NCBI RefSeq assembly: GCF_009811315.1
Contig: NZ_BLID01000004.1
Coordinates: 310,001 to 374,000, forward strand
Length of the DNA stretch: 64,000 nucleotides
Direction: 5' to 3'
DNA from: Vibrio atypicus
Lineage (GTDB): Bacteria; Pseudomonadota; Gammaproteobacteria; Enterobacterales; Vibrionaceae
Of the stretch, positions 1 through 8,492 are shown in pieces. The position numbers and the translations under genes are program-made. The notes beneath the pieces are model-generated. The model saw only the letters and a program-made list of their open reading frames with translations, was not told the origin of the DNA and did not search any database. Each line of letters starts with the position of its first letter. The first letter of the stretch is position 1.

Positions 1-249
1 CATCGCATCGCCGATACCAGAACGTGTGAGAAGCTGTCCCATGTAGATGTAGAGCGGAATCGCAAGCAAGATAAAACTGAAAAAGTTACTTTCTATTGTT
101 GTTGGGATCAGATTGAAAATACCATCGCCCCAAGTCATATAGCCCATGCCCATTGCGATGCCACCCAAAGCTAATCCAACCGGTGCGCCCAAGGCAAAGC
201 TAAATAGGATACAGCCAATCAGCAGCAGCGTTAAAACTTCAATACTCAT
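1..249 (-). CDS. TRAP transporter large permease (DctM family), N-terminal part
   Basis: The first 83 codons of a DctM-type permease, cut by the window edge. The N-terminus is a long hydrophobic helix followed by the glycine-rich segment GAPVGLALGGIAMGMGY and the loop ESNFFSFILLAIPLY, which is the typical start of the TRAP large (12-TM) subunit. In this family the large subunit forms the Na+-driven translocation channel for organic acids delivered by a periplasmic binding protein. Its ATG at 247-249 overlaps the TGA of the small permease gene (ATGA), so the two are translationally coupled. The substrate cannot be read from this part; the neighbouring catabolic genes suggest a C4-C5 carboxylate or amino acid. 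Confidence 0.9.
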   Translation of the reverse strand, partial: MSIEVLTLLLIGCILFSFALGAPVGLALGGIAMGMGYMTWGDGIFNLIPTTIESNFFSFILLAIPLYIYMGQLLTRSGIGDAM

Positions 250-824
250 GCATCACCTGCCTGTTCGACGAGTTCTTCTTGTTGTTCACTGAATTCGGCT
301 TCTTGTTTCAGTAACGTTTTACCTGTGAACACAAAATAAAGGTCCTGTAATATGTCACTGGTGAATTGGATGATAAACGCGCCACATGCCACCATCATCA
401 TGACCCAAAAATGTGCCATGGAAGGTGCCCATTCAGATTGGCGTCGATAGTTAAATTCCACCGCTTCTTCAAACTTGCCAAACGCCATCATCAGTACAAC
501 GGAGAGGAAAAAAATCGCTAGCGAGTAAGAGAACAGATTGAAAACCGACCGCACCCGCATTGAGACCGATAGATACAAAACGTCGACGTTGATGTGCGCT
601 TTATTTTGTTGAGCCAATGCGCCCCCGAGCGCAGCAATATAACCAAATAAGAACAGCGAAACGTCGTAGGCCCAGATGGTTGGCTCTCCTAATACGTAAC
701 GTGAAAAGACTTCAAAGGCGACCGTCGCTGCAAGGATAGGCATCAAAACAGATGCAGACACTCCTACCCAATAAACGATCCGATTCACCCCCAAGCAATA
801 AGCGGCTAAAACCTTACTTAACAT
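246..824 (-). CDS. TRAP transporter small permease (DctQ family)
   Basis: A hydrophobic protein of about 192 residues with four predicted membrane helices. It carries the family-typical segment EVFSRYVLGEPTIWAYD followed by LFGYIAALGGALAQ and HINVDVLY. DctQ subunits pair with DctM in the inner membrane. The open frame runs up to a TTG at 845, but an AGGG nine bases before the ATG at 824 makes that ATG the best start; the ATG at 833 has no spaced ribosome-binding site. The stop overlaps the start of the large permease gene. A 117-base gap with hairpins separates it from the upstream binding-protein gene. Confidence 0.9.
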   Translation of the reverse strand: MLSKVLAAYCLGVNRIVYWVGVSASVLMPILAATVAFEVFSRYVLGEPTIWAYDVSLFLFGYIAALGGALAQQNKAHINVDVLYLSVSMRVRSVFNLFSYSLAIFFLSVVLMMAFGKFEEAVEFNYRRQSEWAPSMAHFWVMMMVACGAFIIQFTSDILQDLYFVFTGKTLLKQEAEFSEQQEELVEQAGDA

Positions 825-854
825 AGTTATCATCCCTGCCAGCAAATAGGAAAA

Positions 855-933
855 GGGGGCAAGCCCCCTAAATTGGCAGTTTCACTGGTAATTCGACATC
901 TACCCCATGATTTGAACGCAGTGAAACCGCCAA
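855..933 (-). terminator. Two hairpins between the TRAP binding-protein and permease genes (attenuator-like)
   Basis: Read on the minus strand, an inverted repeat with 15-base arms (919-933 and 873-887, 14 of 15 positions pairing, loop 31) comes first. A compact G5/C5 hairpin with a CAAG/CTTG loop (855-868) follows, then TTTT. They lie just behind the binding-protein stop codon. In TRAP and ABC operons such structures usually stabilise the upstream mRNA end or partly terminate, so the binding protein is made in excess. That role is inferred here. Confidence 0.6.
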
Positions 934-941
934 ATTTTTAT

Positions 942-1973
942 TTAGTTGTTTTGTACAATCTTGATTAAGCGTTTACTGTATTTATCCGATTCAGCGTATT
1001 CACCCCATAGTGAACCTGCAGCGTCATTCCATTGAGCAACATCTTCTGCACTTGGCTCAGGGCTCCACTTCATGCCTTTTGATTCCATATCTGCAATCGC
1101 TTGAGATTCCCACAATCTAGACTTTGTCATTTGCTCACGGGCGTGCACGGCACTGGCAGCGCGGACGATCGCTTGAAGATCTTCAGGCAGTTTGTTCCAA
1201 GCACTTTTATTCACTACGATAGGCAAAGCCTGTGCACCTGCAATCGGCAGGCGGTACATGTATTTCGCCACCTCAACGTGGTTACCATCACGGTGGTCAA
1301 TCAAGTTACTGCCAATCGAACCATCGATAACGCCGGTAGCAAGACTGGTGTAGATCTCACTCCAAGACAAAGAAGCTGGAGACGCGCCAAGATTGCGTAG
1401 GAATTTTCCGTAAGCGCCAGGAGCTCGAATTTTTAGCCCTTTAAACTCTTCAATGGAGTTAATTGGCTTTTTGGTTAACACGTACACAGGCAACTGAATG
1501 TAAGGTTCTAACCAAACAAGATTCTGCTTGTCGTATGCTTCTTCCAGAACCTCTCCCCAGCCTTTTTCATGGAACAAAGCACTCAGTTCGCCGACATCAT
1601 CAGTCATACCCGGGAGACCAACTTCAACAACTCCTGCTGGGAACTCACCTGCATGCATTGGTTGAAATGGTGCCCCCATGGTCATTAAGCCTGATTTCAC
1701 AGAGCCTAAAACCCCAGTTTGACCAACACCTTCACCGGCATACATCACCTGAACAGAAATACGACCGTTCGACATTGCCTCAATGTTTTCTGCAAAGCTT
1801 TTATACACTTCACCATAGGCTGTACCACGCGAATAAAGGTTTACAAAGCGCCAGTTATGTTCGGCAGCAAACGCCTGAGACGCAGTAAAAAAAGTGCTAG
1901 AAATCGCCAACGCGTATCCAGCCACAAGTTTGGTTACACTTCTTTTGCGCAGCTTGCTTAAGGTTTTAAACAT
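942..1973 (-). CDS. TRAP transporter periplasmic solute-binding protein (DctP family)
   Basis: A 343-residue DctP-family protein. The N-terminus is a long basic signal peptide (KLRKRSVTK, then a hydrophobic stretch and SQAFA) with cleavage expected near residue 36. Family features visible are YGEVYKSFAENIEAMSNGRI, the ligand-arginine region FKGLKIRAPGAYGKFL, GASPASLSWSEIYTSL and GVIDGSIG. The protein should capture an organic acid in the periplasm and hand it to the DctQM pair. The start is the ATG at 1973, preceded by AGGAGA at good spacing. A long untranslated region (1974-2187) separates it from the semialdehyde dehydrogenase terminator, so the operon probably has its own promoter there. 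Confidence 0.92.
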   Translation of the reverse strand: MFKTLSKLRKRSVTKLVAGYALAISSTFFTASQAFAAEHNWRFVNLYSRGTAYGEVYKSFAENIEAMSNGRISVQVMYAGEGVGQTGVLGSVKSGLMTMGAPFQPMHAGEFPAGVVEVGLPGMTDDVGELSALFHEKGWGEVLEEAYDKQNLVWLEPYIQLPVYVLTKKPINSIEEFKGLKIRAPGAYGKFLRNLGASPASLSWSEIYTSLATGVIDGSIGSNLIDHRDGNHVEVAKYMYRLPIAGAQALPIVVNKSAWNKLPEDLQAIVRAASAVHAREQMTKSRLWESQAIADMESKGMKWSPEPSAEDVAQWNDAAGSLWGEYAESDKYSKRLIKIVQNN

Positions 1974-2181
1974 GAATAATCTCCTTGATGTAATCCTGTT
2001 TGCTCTGGCCTTGCCAGGAACAGCTATGGGTAACGTTTCACTTCCTCGTTGTCACCTTGTGATAAATAATTACAATTCATTTACATTTAATAAATTCATA
2101 TTTATCCACCTAAAGTTTTACCGCGCTCAAACCTTTGCAAAGGTTCCGCGTAATTATTCACATTCCCCATTTTCAAAAGAC
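1974..2181. promoter_or_regulatory. Intergenic region upstream of the TRAP operon with an imperfect palindrome
   Basis: AT-rich leader and promoter region of the TRAP genes. At 2057-2075 it contains the imperfect palindrome TTGTGATAAATAATTACAA (outer TTGT/ACAA and AT/AT pairs), a plausible site for one of the nearby LysR regulators or a weak CRP-like site. No coding frame or -10/-35 pair stands out enough to assign. Confidence 0.3.
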
Positions 2182-2208
2182 AAAAAAAGCAGCACATTAT
2201 GTGCTGCT
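2182..2208 (-). terminator. Intrinsic terminator of the semialdehyde dehydrogenase gene
   Basis: A perfect 9-bp stem AGCAGCACA/TGTGCTGCT with a 3-base loop, followed on the minus strand by seven T. It sits about 85 bases behind the dehydrogenase stop codon and isolates that gene from the TRAP operon. Confidence 0.9.
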
Positions 2209-2291
2209 AAAAGCATGAACCCCGAAGGGCCTGAACAATTTAGGGAAAAAAGATCACGTTTAAAACGCAGTCGGAATTAAAAGGGTTCAGG

Positions 2292-3737
2292 TCAAATACC
2301 GTGACATAAGTATTTGATCTCTAGATAGTCATCAATGCCATATTTGGATCCTTCACGACCACTTCCCGACTCTTTTACACCACCAAATGGAGCAACTTCC
2401 GTCGAAATAATGCCTTCATTGATGCCAACAATTCCGTACTCAAGCGCCTCACCAACACGCCAGACTCGGCTATGATTTTGGGTGTAGAAATAAGCAGCCA
2501 AACCAAATGGCGTATCATTGGCACGTCGAATCACGTCGTCCTCATCACTGAAACGGAAAATGGTCGATACCGGACCAAATAACTCTTGGTGAGCAATATC
2601 CATCTCTTCGGTAACATCAGTTAAGATGGTTGGCAGATAGAACTGAGCACCGACATCAGACACTTTACCGCCAAGCGCCAGTTTCGCCCCTTGCTCCACC
2701 GCTTTTGCAACCAAATCATCGACTTTATCGACGGCTTTTTGATTGATAAGCGGGCCTATATCGGCACTTTCACTAAGCCCATCCCCAATAACGAGATCAT
2801 TAACCACTTGGGCATAGCGCTCGATGAATTGATCGTAAATCGCATCATGAATGTAAAGTCGATTGGTACAGACACAAGTTTGACCAGCATTACGATATTT
2901 AGAGATTAACGCCCCCTGCACTGCTTTCTCTATATCTGCATCATCAAACACAATAAACGGCGCATTGCCGCCAAGCTCCAGAGATACTTTTTTAACCGTA
3001 TCTGCGGCTTGACGAAGAATCAACTTCCCCACTGGAGTTGAGCCTGTGAACGACACTTTGCGCACAAGTGGATGCTGACAAAGCACATCGCCGATCTCTG
3101 CTGGGCGAGATGTTGTCACAACATTGATGACGCCTTTAGGAATGCCCGCTTGCTCCGCTAACGCCGCCATTGCTAAAGCACATAATGGTGTGTCTTCTCC
3201 CGGTTTAACAACCACGGTACAACCCGCAGCAAGTGCAGGCCCCACTTTGCGCGTGATCATCGCCACAGGGAAATTCCAAGGAGTAATCGCAGTAACAACA
3301 CCAATAGGTTGCTTGATGGTCATATAACGATTGTTGGGATTGGCAGAAGGAATAATATCGCCATAAACACGCTTAGCTTCTTCAGCGAACCACTCTATAA
3401 ATGAAGCACCATACATCACTTCGCCGTAGGCTTCTTTATACGGTTTACCTTGCTCCGTTGTCAGGAGTTTCGCCAATGCATCCGCATTTTCAACAATCAG
3501 ATCAAACCATTTTTTCAGTAAACTAGAACGATGTTTTGCGGTGGTTTTACGCCAGTCTAAAAAAGCATTATGCGCAGCAACAACCGCCGCTTCAGCTTCT
3601 TGTTTGCCCATATCGGGTACTGTGGTAATGACTTCCCCGTTGGCAGGGTTTACAACCGCGACTTGTTCGCCACTGTTTGCTTCGACCCATTCGCCATTAA
3701 TAAAGCCTCGGGATAAAACCAAGTCTATATCTCTCAT
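2292..3737 (-). CDS. gabD: NAD(P)+-dependent succinate/glutarate semialdehyde dehydrogenase (GabD/DavD type)
   Basis: An aldehyde dehydrogenase of about 481 residues, the length of E. coli GabD. Visible motifs are the Rossmann segment TAITPWNFPVAM, KPGEDTPL, the nucleotide-binding FTGSTPVGK, the general-base region LELGGNAPFIVF and the catalytic cysteine in NAGQTCVCTNR. It oxidises succinate semialdehyde to succinate or, as in lysine/5-aminovalerate breakdown, glutarate semialdehyde to glutarate. The co-located glutarate hydroxylase and hydroxyglutarate oxidase favour at least partial use for glutarate semialdehyde, which is an inference. The frame opens at a GTG (3740), but AGGA nine bases before the ATG at 3737 favours that start. 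It is transcribed away from a LysR gene at 3891. Confidence 0.9.
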   Translation of the reverse strand: MRDIDLVLSRGFINGEWVEANSGEQVAVVNPANGEVITTVPDMGKQEAEAAVVAAHNAFLDWRKTTAKHRSSLLKKWFDLIVENADALAKLLTTEQGKPYKEAYGEVMYGASFIEWFAEEAKRVYGDIIPSANPNNRYMTIKQPIGVVTAITPWNFPVAMITRKVGPALAAGCTVVVKPGEDTPLCALAMAALAEQAGIPKGVINVVTTSRPAEIGDVLCQHPLVRKVSFTGSTPVGKLILRQAADTVKKVSLELGGNAPFIVFDDADIEKAVQGALISKYRNAGQTCVCTNRLYIHDAIYDQFIERYAQVVNDLVIGDGLSESADIGPLINQKAVDKVDDLVAKAVEQGAKLALGGKVSDVGAQFYLPTILTDVTEEMDIAHQELFGPVSTIFRFSDEDDVIRRANDTPFGLAAYFYTQNHSRVWRVGEALEYGIVGINEGIISTEVAPFGGVKESGSGREGSKYGIDDYLEIKYLCHGI

Positions 3738-3890
3738 CACTCAAGTTCCTACTGTTATAAATATTAGCAACGTCAAAGATTAATGAATTTAAATCACGCA
3801 TAATCATCAATGTACATAACAAAATAATAACAAACAGAAAGGGGCAATAAATATGTCCCTCTAAACATAAAGTTTTATGAGCCTAAAACA

Positions 3891-4823
3891 ATGACTAAAA
3901 ACCCTTCGCCTGTCGGTCAAATTGGTGACTACGAAATAAAACAACTCAAAATCTTCAAAGTCGTCGCAGATTGCGGTGGCTTTTCTGCAGCTGAAACTGA
4001 ACTCAATATCAGCCGCTCTACCATCAGTATTCATATTTCCAACTTAGAATCTCGACTCAACCTGATTCTTTGTCGTCGAGGACGGGCAGGATTCGCCCTA
4101 ACCGAAGAAGGCGTTGTGGTTTATGAAGCCACAGTAAAACTCTTGGGAGAACTCGAAGATTTTCGCAATACGATTAACCACCTCGATATTCAGCTTTCAG
4201 GGAGCTTAACCGTTCTCTTTAGTGACACCATCAGCTTGGATCAGCGCGCTAGTATGCCCGCTGTGATTCGTAAGTTTTCTAAGTTGGCCCAAGAAGTATA
4301 CCTCACCGCAGAGGTGGCCCGCATGACAGAAATAGAAAGAATGGTGATGCAAGAAGAGGCCGATATCGGTTTCATCCCTTATCACCGTGAATTGGATGGT
4401 TTGGAGTATGAGCACATCTACACCGATATTTGTTATCTCTATGCCAGCAAAGACAATCCTTTAGCTCAATTAAGTGACGATGAATTGACCGATGAGATCA
4501 TCGATGGTTTTCCCGTTGTTTATGCTGGAATGAAAACTCAAGAGCGAATCAATGGCCACCTCGCCAACATGAACTTAAAAGCAACCGCCTACAATTACGA
4601 ATCTCGTATGGCGTTGCTGCTTTCTTCTCGCTTTATTGGCTATTTACCAGAGCACTATGCCAAACCCTATGTCGACACTGGCGAGCTAATCGCAATAGCC
4701 CCAGACCGCCGCTACTATCATTTAGAAATCATGGCGATTACCAAAAAAACCACAGCCCTAAATAAAGTACGCTCGCTATTTACTAAAACCATGCGTGATT
4801 ACTACCGCAAGCAGCGCAGCTAG
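3891..4823 (+). CDS. LysR-family transcriptional regulator
   Basis: A 310-residue LysR protein. The N-terminal winged helix-turn-helix spans about residues 17-75 (QLKIFKVVADCGGFSAAETEL, then the recognition helix SRSTISIHISNLESRL). The C-terminal substrate-binding fold begins near residue 100 (GSLTVLFSDT). It is divergent from the gabD-like dehydrogenase and convergent with lhgO, so it probably controls one or both in response to a pathway intermediate. The ATG at 3891 lacks a strong Shine-Dalgarno but is the only start that keeps the full DNA-binding domain. The effector cannot be told from sequence. Confidence 0.9.
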   Translation: MTKNPSPVGQIGDYEIKQLKIFKVVADCGGFSAAETELNISRSTISIHISNLESRLNLILCRRGRAGFALTEEGVVVYEATVKLLGELEDFRNTINHLDIQLSGSLTVLFSDTISLDQRASMPAVIRKFSKLAQEVYLTAEVARMTEIERMVMQEEADIGFIPYHRELDGLEYEHIYTDICYLYASKDNPLAQLSDDELTDEIIDGFPVVYAGMKTQERINGHLANMNLKATAYNYESRMALLLSSRFIGYLPEHYAKPYVDTGELIAIAPDRRYYHLEIMAITKKTTALNKVRSLFTKTMRDYYRKQRS

Positions 4824-4848
4824 GCTATGTTTCGCTAAGCGACAATCC

Positions 4849-4882
4849 AAAAAAATGCCTGAGGCGTAAACCTCAGGCATTT
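4849..4882. terminator. Bidirectional intrinsic terminator between LysR gene and lhgO
   Basis: A 10-bp perfect stem ATGCCTGAGG/CCTCAGGCAT with a 6-base loop lies between two convergent genes. The minus-strand transcript (lhgO) gets a run of seven T; the plus-strand side has only a short T run. It is therefore mainly the lhgO terminator. Confidence 0.88.
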
Positions 4883-4925
4883 GATTATCTATCTCGCAAA
4901 GTCTTAACGTTTGCTTTAATAGAAC

Positions 4926-6200
4926 TTAAGCCACTTCTGACACTGTTATGTGCTCTTTTTGATTTTGCTTTAGAGGCGTCTCATCTTGTTGCTGCTTCTG
5001 CATAATTTTGTCGCAGATGTAGCCACCAATGGGAATCGCAGAGGTTGCCGCTGGCGACGGCGCATTGCAAACATGCAAGCTTCGTTTACTTTCCGCAAAG
5101 AGAAAATCATGCACTAAAGTGCCATCTTTTAGTACGGCTTGAGCGCGGATTCCTGCGGGGTACGGCTCCAAATCTTCCACTTGAATTTGCGGACAGTATT
5201 TATTGACCAATTTAAGATAGCCCGCTTTCCACCATGAATTTTTGGTTTCAATTAAGCCTGTTTTTAGATGCTTTGCCGACACTTTCCAAAAACCTGGAAA
5301 GCTAAGCATATCGAGCACATCCCGTAGATTGAAATTGATCTTGCCATACCCTTCACGCTTCCAACCTTGAACGGCGTTTGGTCCCACAGTCACCGAGCCA
5401 TCAATCATTCGCGTCAAATGAACACCTAGAAACGGTAGATCTGGATCTGGGATCGGATAAATCAAGTGGTTAACGATATCGTTGTACTTTTCCGGCAGTC
5501 GGTAATATTCACCACGATAAGGCACAATTTGAAAATCCGTCTCAATGCCCATCATACGGGTTAAGCGATCAGCCATAAGGCCTGAGCAAACCACTAAGAA
5601 TTGACTAGCATAAGTAACAGCTCTCTCAGCTGAATTTGCCGAGACCAGAACACGCTCTGGCGACTCAATCAGCCCAGTCACTTCAGTACTCAGCTTTACT
5701 TCTCCACCAGCATCAACAAACTCTTCGGCCATTTTCTCTGTCACTTGGCGATAGTTAACGATACTGGTGGTCGAAACCGCAATCGCCCCTAAACCGACAA
5801 TATTTGGCTCACGGCGTTTTAGCTCTTGTTGGTCAATCAACTCAACGTCTAGACCGTTCTCGTGGCAGCGCGCGTACAGGGCTTGCATACGCTCAACCTC
5901 TTGTGCAGAAGTCGCAACCAACAACTTGCCACAGTTCTCGACTGGGATATCATGCTTAGCGCAAAACTCGGTGGTCGCCGCAACGCCCGCTTTGCAAAAT
6001 TCCGCTTTTAAACTGCCTGGCGCGTAGTAAACACCGGCATGAATCACACCACTGTTGTGACCAGTTTGATGACAAGAAAAGCCGGATTCTTTCTCAATCA
6101 GTAAAATCGACTTATCGGGAAAACGGCTTTGTAATTGCCAAGCGGTAGAGACACCGACAATGCCCCCACCCACCACGATGTAGTCATAGATTTTTTCCAC
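4926..6200 (-). CDS. lhgO: L-2-hydroxyglutarate dehydrogenase/oxidase
   Basis: A DAO-family flavoenzyme (about 424 residues) that oxidises L-2-hydroxyglutarate to 2-oxoglutarate, passing electrons to the quinone pool in E. coli. The N-terminal FAD fold is YIVVGGGIVGVSTAWQL. Family segments HQTGHNSGVIHAGVYY, PYRGEYY, GVHLTRMIDGSVTVGPNA and GIRAQAV follow. The open frame continues to an ATG at 6224, but AAGGAG stands nine bases before a GTG at 6200. Starting there gives an N-terminus that begins directly at the FAD fold, as in the family. A C-terminal tail of about 30 residues (KQQQDETPLKQNQKEH) looks poorly conserved. It sits 109 bases behind glaH on the same strand, so the two probably form one operon. 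Confidence 0.92.
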   Translation of the reverse strand: MEKIYDYIVVGGGIVGVSTAWQLQSRFPDKSILLIEKESGFSCHQTGHNSGVIHAGVYYAPGSLKAEFCKAGVAATTEFCAKHDIPVENCGKLLVATSAQEVERMQALYARCHENGLDVELIDQQELKRREPNIVGLGAIAVSTTSIVNYRQVTEKMAEEFVDAGGEVKLSTEVTGLIESPERVLVSANSAERAVTYASQFLVVCSGLMADRLTRMMGIETDFQIVPYRGEYYRLPEKYNDIVNHLIYPIPDPDLPFLGVHLTRMIDGSVTVGPNAVQGWKREGYGKINFNLRDVLDMLSFPGFWKVSAKHLKTGLIETKNSWWKAGYLKLVNKYCPQIQVEDLEPYPAGIRAQAVLKDGTLVHDFLFAESKRSLHVCNAPSPAATSAIPIGGYICDKIMQKQQQDETPLKQNQKEHITVSEVA

Positions 6201-6309
6201 GTTCACGTGCTCCTTCACTTTCATAGGTCTAATTATAGCGAAGCGACTTCATCGCAAAATGTCGATCAAGTCGCTTAACGGTAGATTAAATAGGTTTAGG
6301 CACTGAAAA

Positions 6310-7269
6310 TTAACGCGTAAAGTGACCACGTTGACGAAGAAGTTCACGCTTTAGACCTGGATCGGCAACAAACTTGTCACGGCCGTGAAGCCAGCAGTGA
6401 TTTTGAACCACCAGCATACTGCCAACGTTCACACGTACATTAAAACAGCTCTCATCACTTTCCAGTGACTCGCTCATCTGATGTAAATACAACCCTTGCT
6501 GCATATTTTGTGGCTGAGCAAACTGGTCAATAAACAGCATGTGAGGTTTGCCATTTTTATCTTCTTCGAAGAAAACTGGATGCTCGATGGTATATCCGAC
6601 GTTCTTACTTGGTGGCGCACCCCAAACGATATCTTGCTTCGCCATTGGATGATGATAAAAACGCTCCAGATCGCCCCAATCATCCACATGCAATAGCAAT
6701 GAGTCGCCCATTTGCATGTTCTTTTCATCCATCTTCATCATCAATACAAAATCAGTACGCTCGTTCACATAAGTGCCGTCATTATGCAGTTCCATTCGGC
6801 GATGAGCTTGGCGCAGGTAACTGTCACTGTTGTCATCATTTTTAACGGTAAAACGAGCATAGTACTTACCATACATCGCATCAAAGTTAGGAATACCGAT
6901 CAGGTGAGAGATCGCGGTAGAGAGAATCACAAAGAAATCGCGCTGTTCGTCGCTGTCTTCAAAAGCCGCTTTTGCGTCCGCATCTGGCTCTAGCAGAAAG
7001 GCACCGGTTTCTCTGTCTTCCATTGTTTCCACTAAGAATTTACCTAGTTGATAATCACATACTTTATCGAGAGCATCCGCCACCGCGTAACGGAGAAACG
7101 GTTTATATTCGAGCGATTGCAAACTGTAATCTTGGATAAGATCAACGAACGCATCCAGAGTCGACTTTGCCAATGTCACCACTTGTAGGCGCGGGCTTTC
7201 TGGGTGGAGCGAGATAGTAAAGCCACTGCGTTCTTGTACGTTTTGATTAAATACCGTCGCGATATTCAT
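6310..7269 (-). CDS. glaH: Glutarate 2-hydroxylase, Fe(II)/2-oxoglutarate dioxygenase (GlaH/CsiD)
   Basis: A 319-residue CsiD-family protein, close to the 325 residues of the E. coli enzyme. It hydroxylates glutarate to L-2-hydroxyglutarate with 2-oxoglutarate and O2. The iron triad is visible: H162 and D164 in MELHNDGTYVNE and a distal histidine, H295, in NHCWLHGRDKF. The arginine-rich end GLKRELLRQRGHF fits the 2-oxoglutarate-binding arginine. The start ATG at 7269 has AAGGA nine bases upstream. It leads the glaH-lhgO pair and diverges from a LysR gene, so the 196-base gap holds its control region. E. coli csiD is CRP-dependent; no clear CRP site was found here. Confidence 0.93.
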   Translation of the reverse strand: MNIATVFNQNVQERSGFTISLHPESPRLQVVTLAKSTLDAFVDLIQDYSLQSLEYKPFLRYAVADALDKVCDYQLGKFLVETMEDRETGAFLLEPDADAKAAFEDSDEQRDFFVILSTAISHLIGIPNFDAMYGKYYARFTVKNDDNSDSYLRQAHRRMELHNDGTYVNERTDFVLMMKMDEKNMQMGDSLLLHVDDWGDLERFYHHPMAKQDIVWGAPPSKNVGYTIEHPVFFEEDKNGKPHMLFIDQFAQPQNMQQGLYLHQMSESLESDESCFNVRVNVGSMLVVQNHCWLHGRDKFVADPGLKRELLRQRGHFTR

Positions 7270-7391
7270 TGTTTCACATCCTTTTGGCTGAGCCGCTAAG
7301 CGACTTATTCACGTTATGTTTTATTGTTTTGATGGGTACAGAAGTTCAACCTTGAGCATTAATTGTCTCCCACACCTCGAGTTAACAAAAC

Positions 7392-7412
7392 TATAACGAC
7401 AGCGAGATTATA
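7392..7412. promoter_or_regulatory. Candidate LysR operator between glaH and its divergent regulator
   Basis: The palindrome TATAA-N11-TTATA fits the T-N11-A rule of LysR boxes. It lies in the divergent gap, about 120 bases before glaH and 55-75 bases before the regulator. A second inverted pair, ATATGG (7421-7426) and CCATAT (7439-7444), follows it toward the regulator gene. Confidence 0.5.
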
Positions 7413-7465
7413 TTAACAATATATGGTAGATATAGTTTCCATATACAAAATAGATGGCGAGAGAA

Positions 7466-8347
7466 ATGGATTTAAAACGTCTCTACTATTTCAACCAATT
7501 GGCAAAAACCGGCAATTTCACCAAAGCTGCCGACCAACTTGGTATTGCTCAATCCGCGTTAAGCACCAGTATTAAAAAGCTGGAACAGCAACTAGAGCTG
7601 AAATTGATCAACCGAACAGAAAGACAAATGAGCCTGACAGCTGAAGGCCAAGTTTTGCTGCGCCATACAAAAATCATTTTGGAAGACGTCGAACAAGCTG
7701 AAAAAGAGTTACAAGAACTTAAAGGGCTTACCAGTGGCGTGATTAACTTCGGCGCACCCGCTATGCTCGCCTCTTATTATCTACCTGATGCGCTTGAGCA
7801 ATTTAAAAAAGCCTACCCTGGCATTCAGATCAATATTCATGAAGCAGGAACAGCCACACTCGGCCAAATGTTGGTAAACGGTGAGCTCGATTTAGCATTG
7901 ATTCGCGGTGATCGCGAGCATGAACAAATCCGCCATACCCTGTTAGCAGAAGATCAAATCGCTGCCTGCGTTCCTATCAATCATCCGTTTGCCAAACGAG
8001 AGAGCATTAGCCTAGAAGAGTTGTGCCAACAACCGCTCGTCTTGTTCAAAAATGGTTATTTCCTGCGAGAAACCGTCAACAGCTACTGTCAGCAGTATAA
8101 AGTTCAGCCTAATATTCACTTTGAAACCAACCTTCCCGAGTTGCTCAAATCGATGGTTCGCCGGCAGATTGGTATTGGCACCTGCTTACCAATTTTGGTT
8201 GCCGATGAACCAGAGCTCAAAGCGATCCCATTTAATCCTCCGATTCCTCTCCAGTTAGGTATTGGTTGGAAATCAAGCCACTACCTTTCTACCGCCGCTA
8301 AAGCGTTCGTCAGCTTTTTGCAAGGCACGCTGCGCGATCAGCATTAA
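7466..8347 (+). CDS. LysR-family transcriptional regulator of the glaH-lhgO operon
   Basis: A LysR protein of about 293 residues. The helix-turn-helix covers roughly residues 1-60 (LKRLYYFNQLAKTGNFTKAADQL, with recognition helix AQSALSTSIKKLE) and is followed by the effector-binding fold from GVINFGAPAM onward. The frame can also start at an ATG at 7454, but the second ATG at 7466 has GAGAG upstream and gives the usual LysR N-terminus beginning at MDLKRL. It faces glaH head-to-head, so it most likely regulates glaH-lhgO. In E. coli the csiD operon is instead repressed by the GntR-type CsiR, so the regulator class differs here. Confidence 0.9.
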   Translation: MDLKRLYYFNQLAKTGNFTKAADQLGIAQSALSTSIKKLEQQLELKLINRTERQMSLTAEGQVLLRHTKIILEDVEQAEKELQELKGLTSGVINFGAPAMLASYYLPDALEQFKKAYPGIQINIHEAGTATLGQMLVNGELDLALIRGDREHEQIRHTLLAEDQIAACVPINHPFAKRESISLEELCQQPLVLFKNGYFLRETVNSYCQQYKVQPNIHFETNLPELLKSMVRRQIGIGTCLPILVADEPELKAIPFNPPIPLQLGIGWKSSHYLSTAAKAFVSFLQGTLRDQH

Positions 8348-8492
8348 AGAAGCTCAAGATGGATAGTTTAGAAATCGCTACCCAATGAAAGTTTGATAGC
8401 GATAAACCTTTATATTTATTCGGGATGATTTTACGCAGCCAACTCCATGGATAACATTCTCGCAACATTAACAACCGCAGAGCTTGTCGATC

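Noticed and set aside
2057..2075. CRP site in the TRAP leader
   Set aside because: TGTGA is followed by a poor second half-site with wrong spacing for TGTGA-N6-TCACA, so it is described only as an imperfect palindrome.
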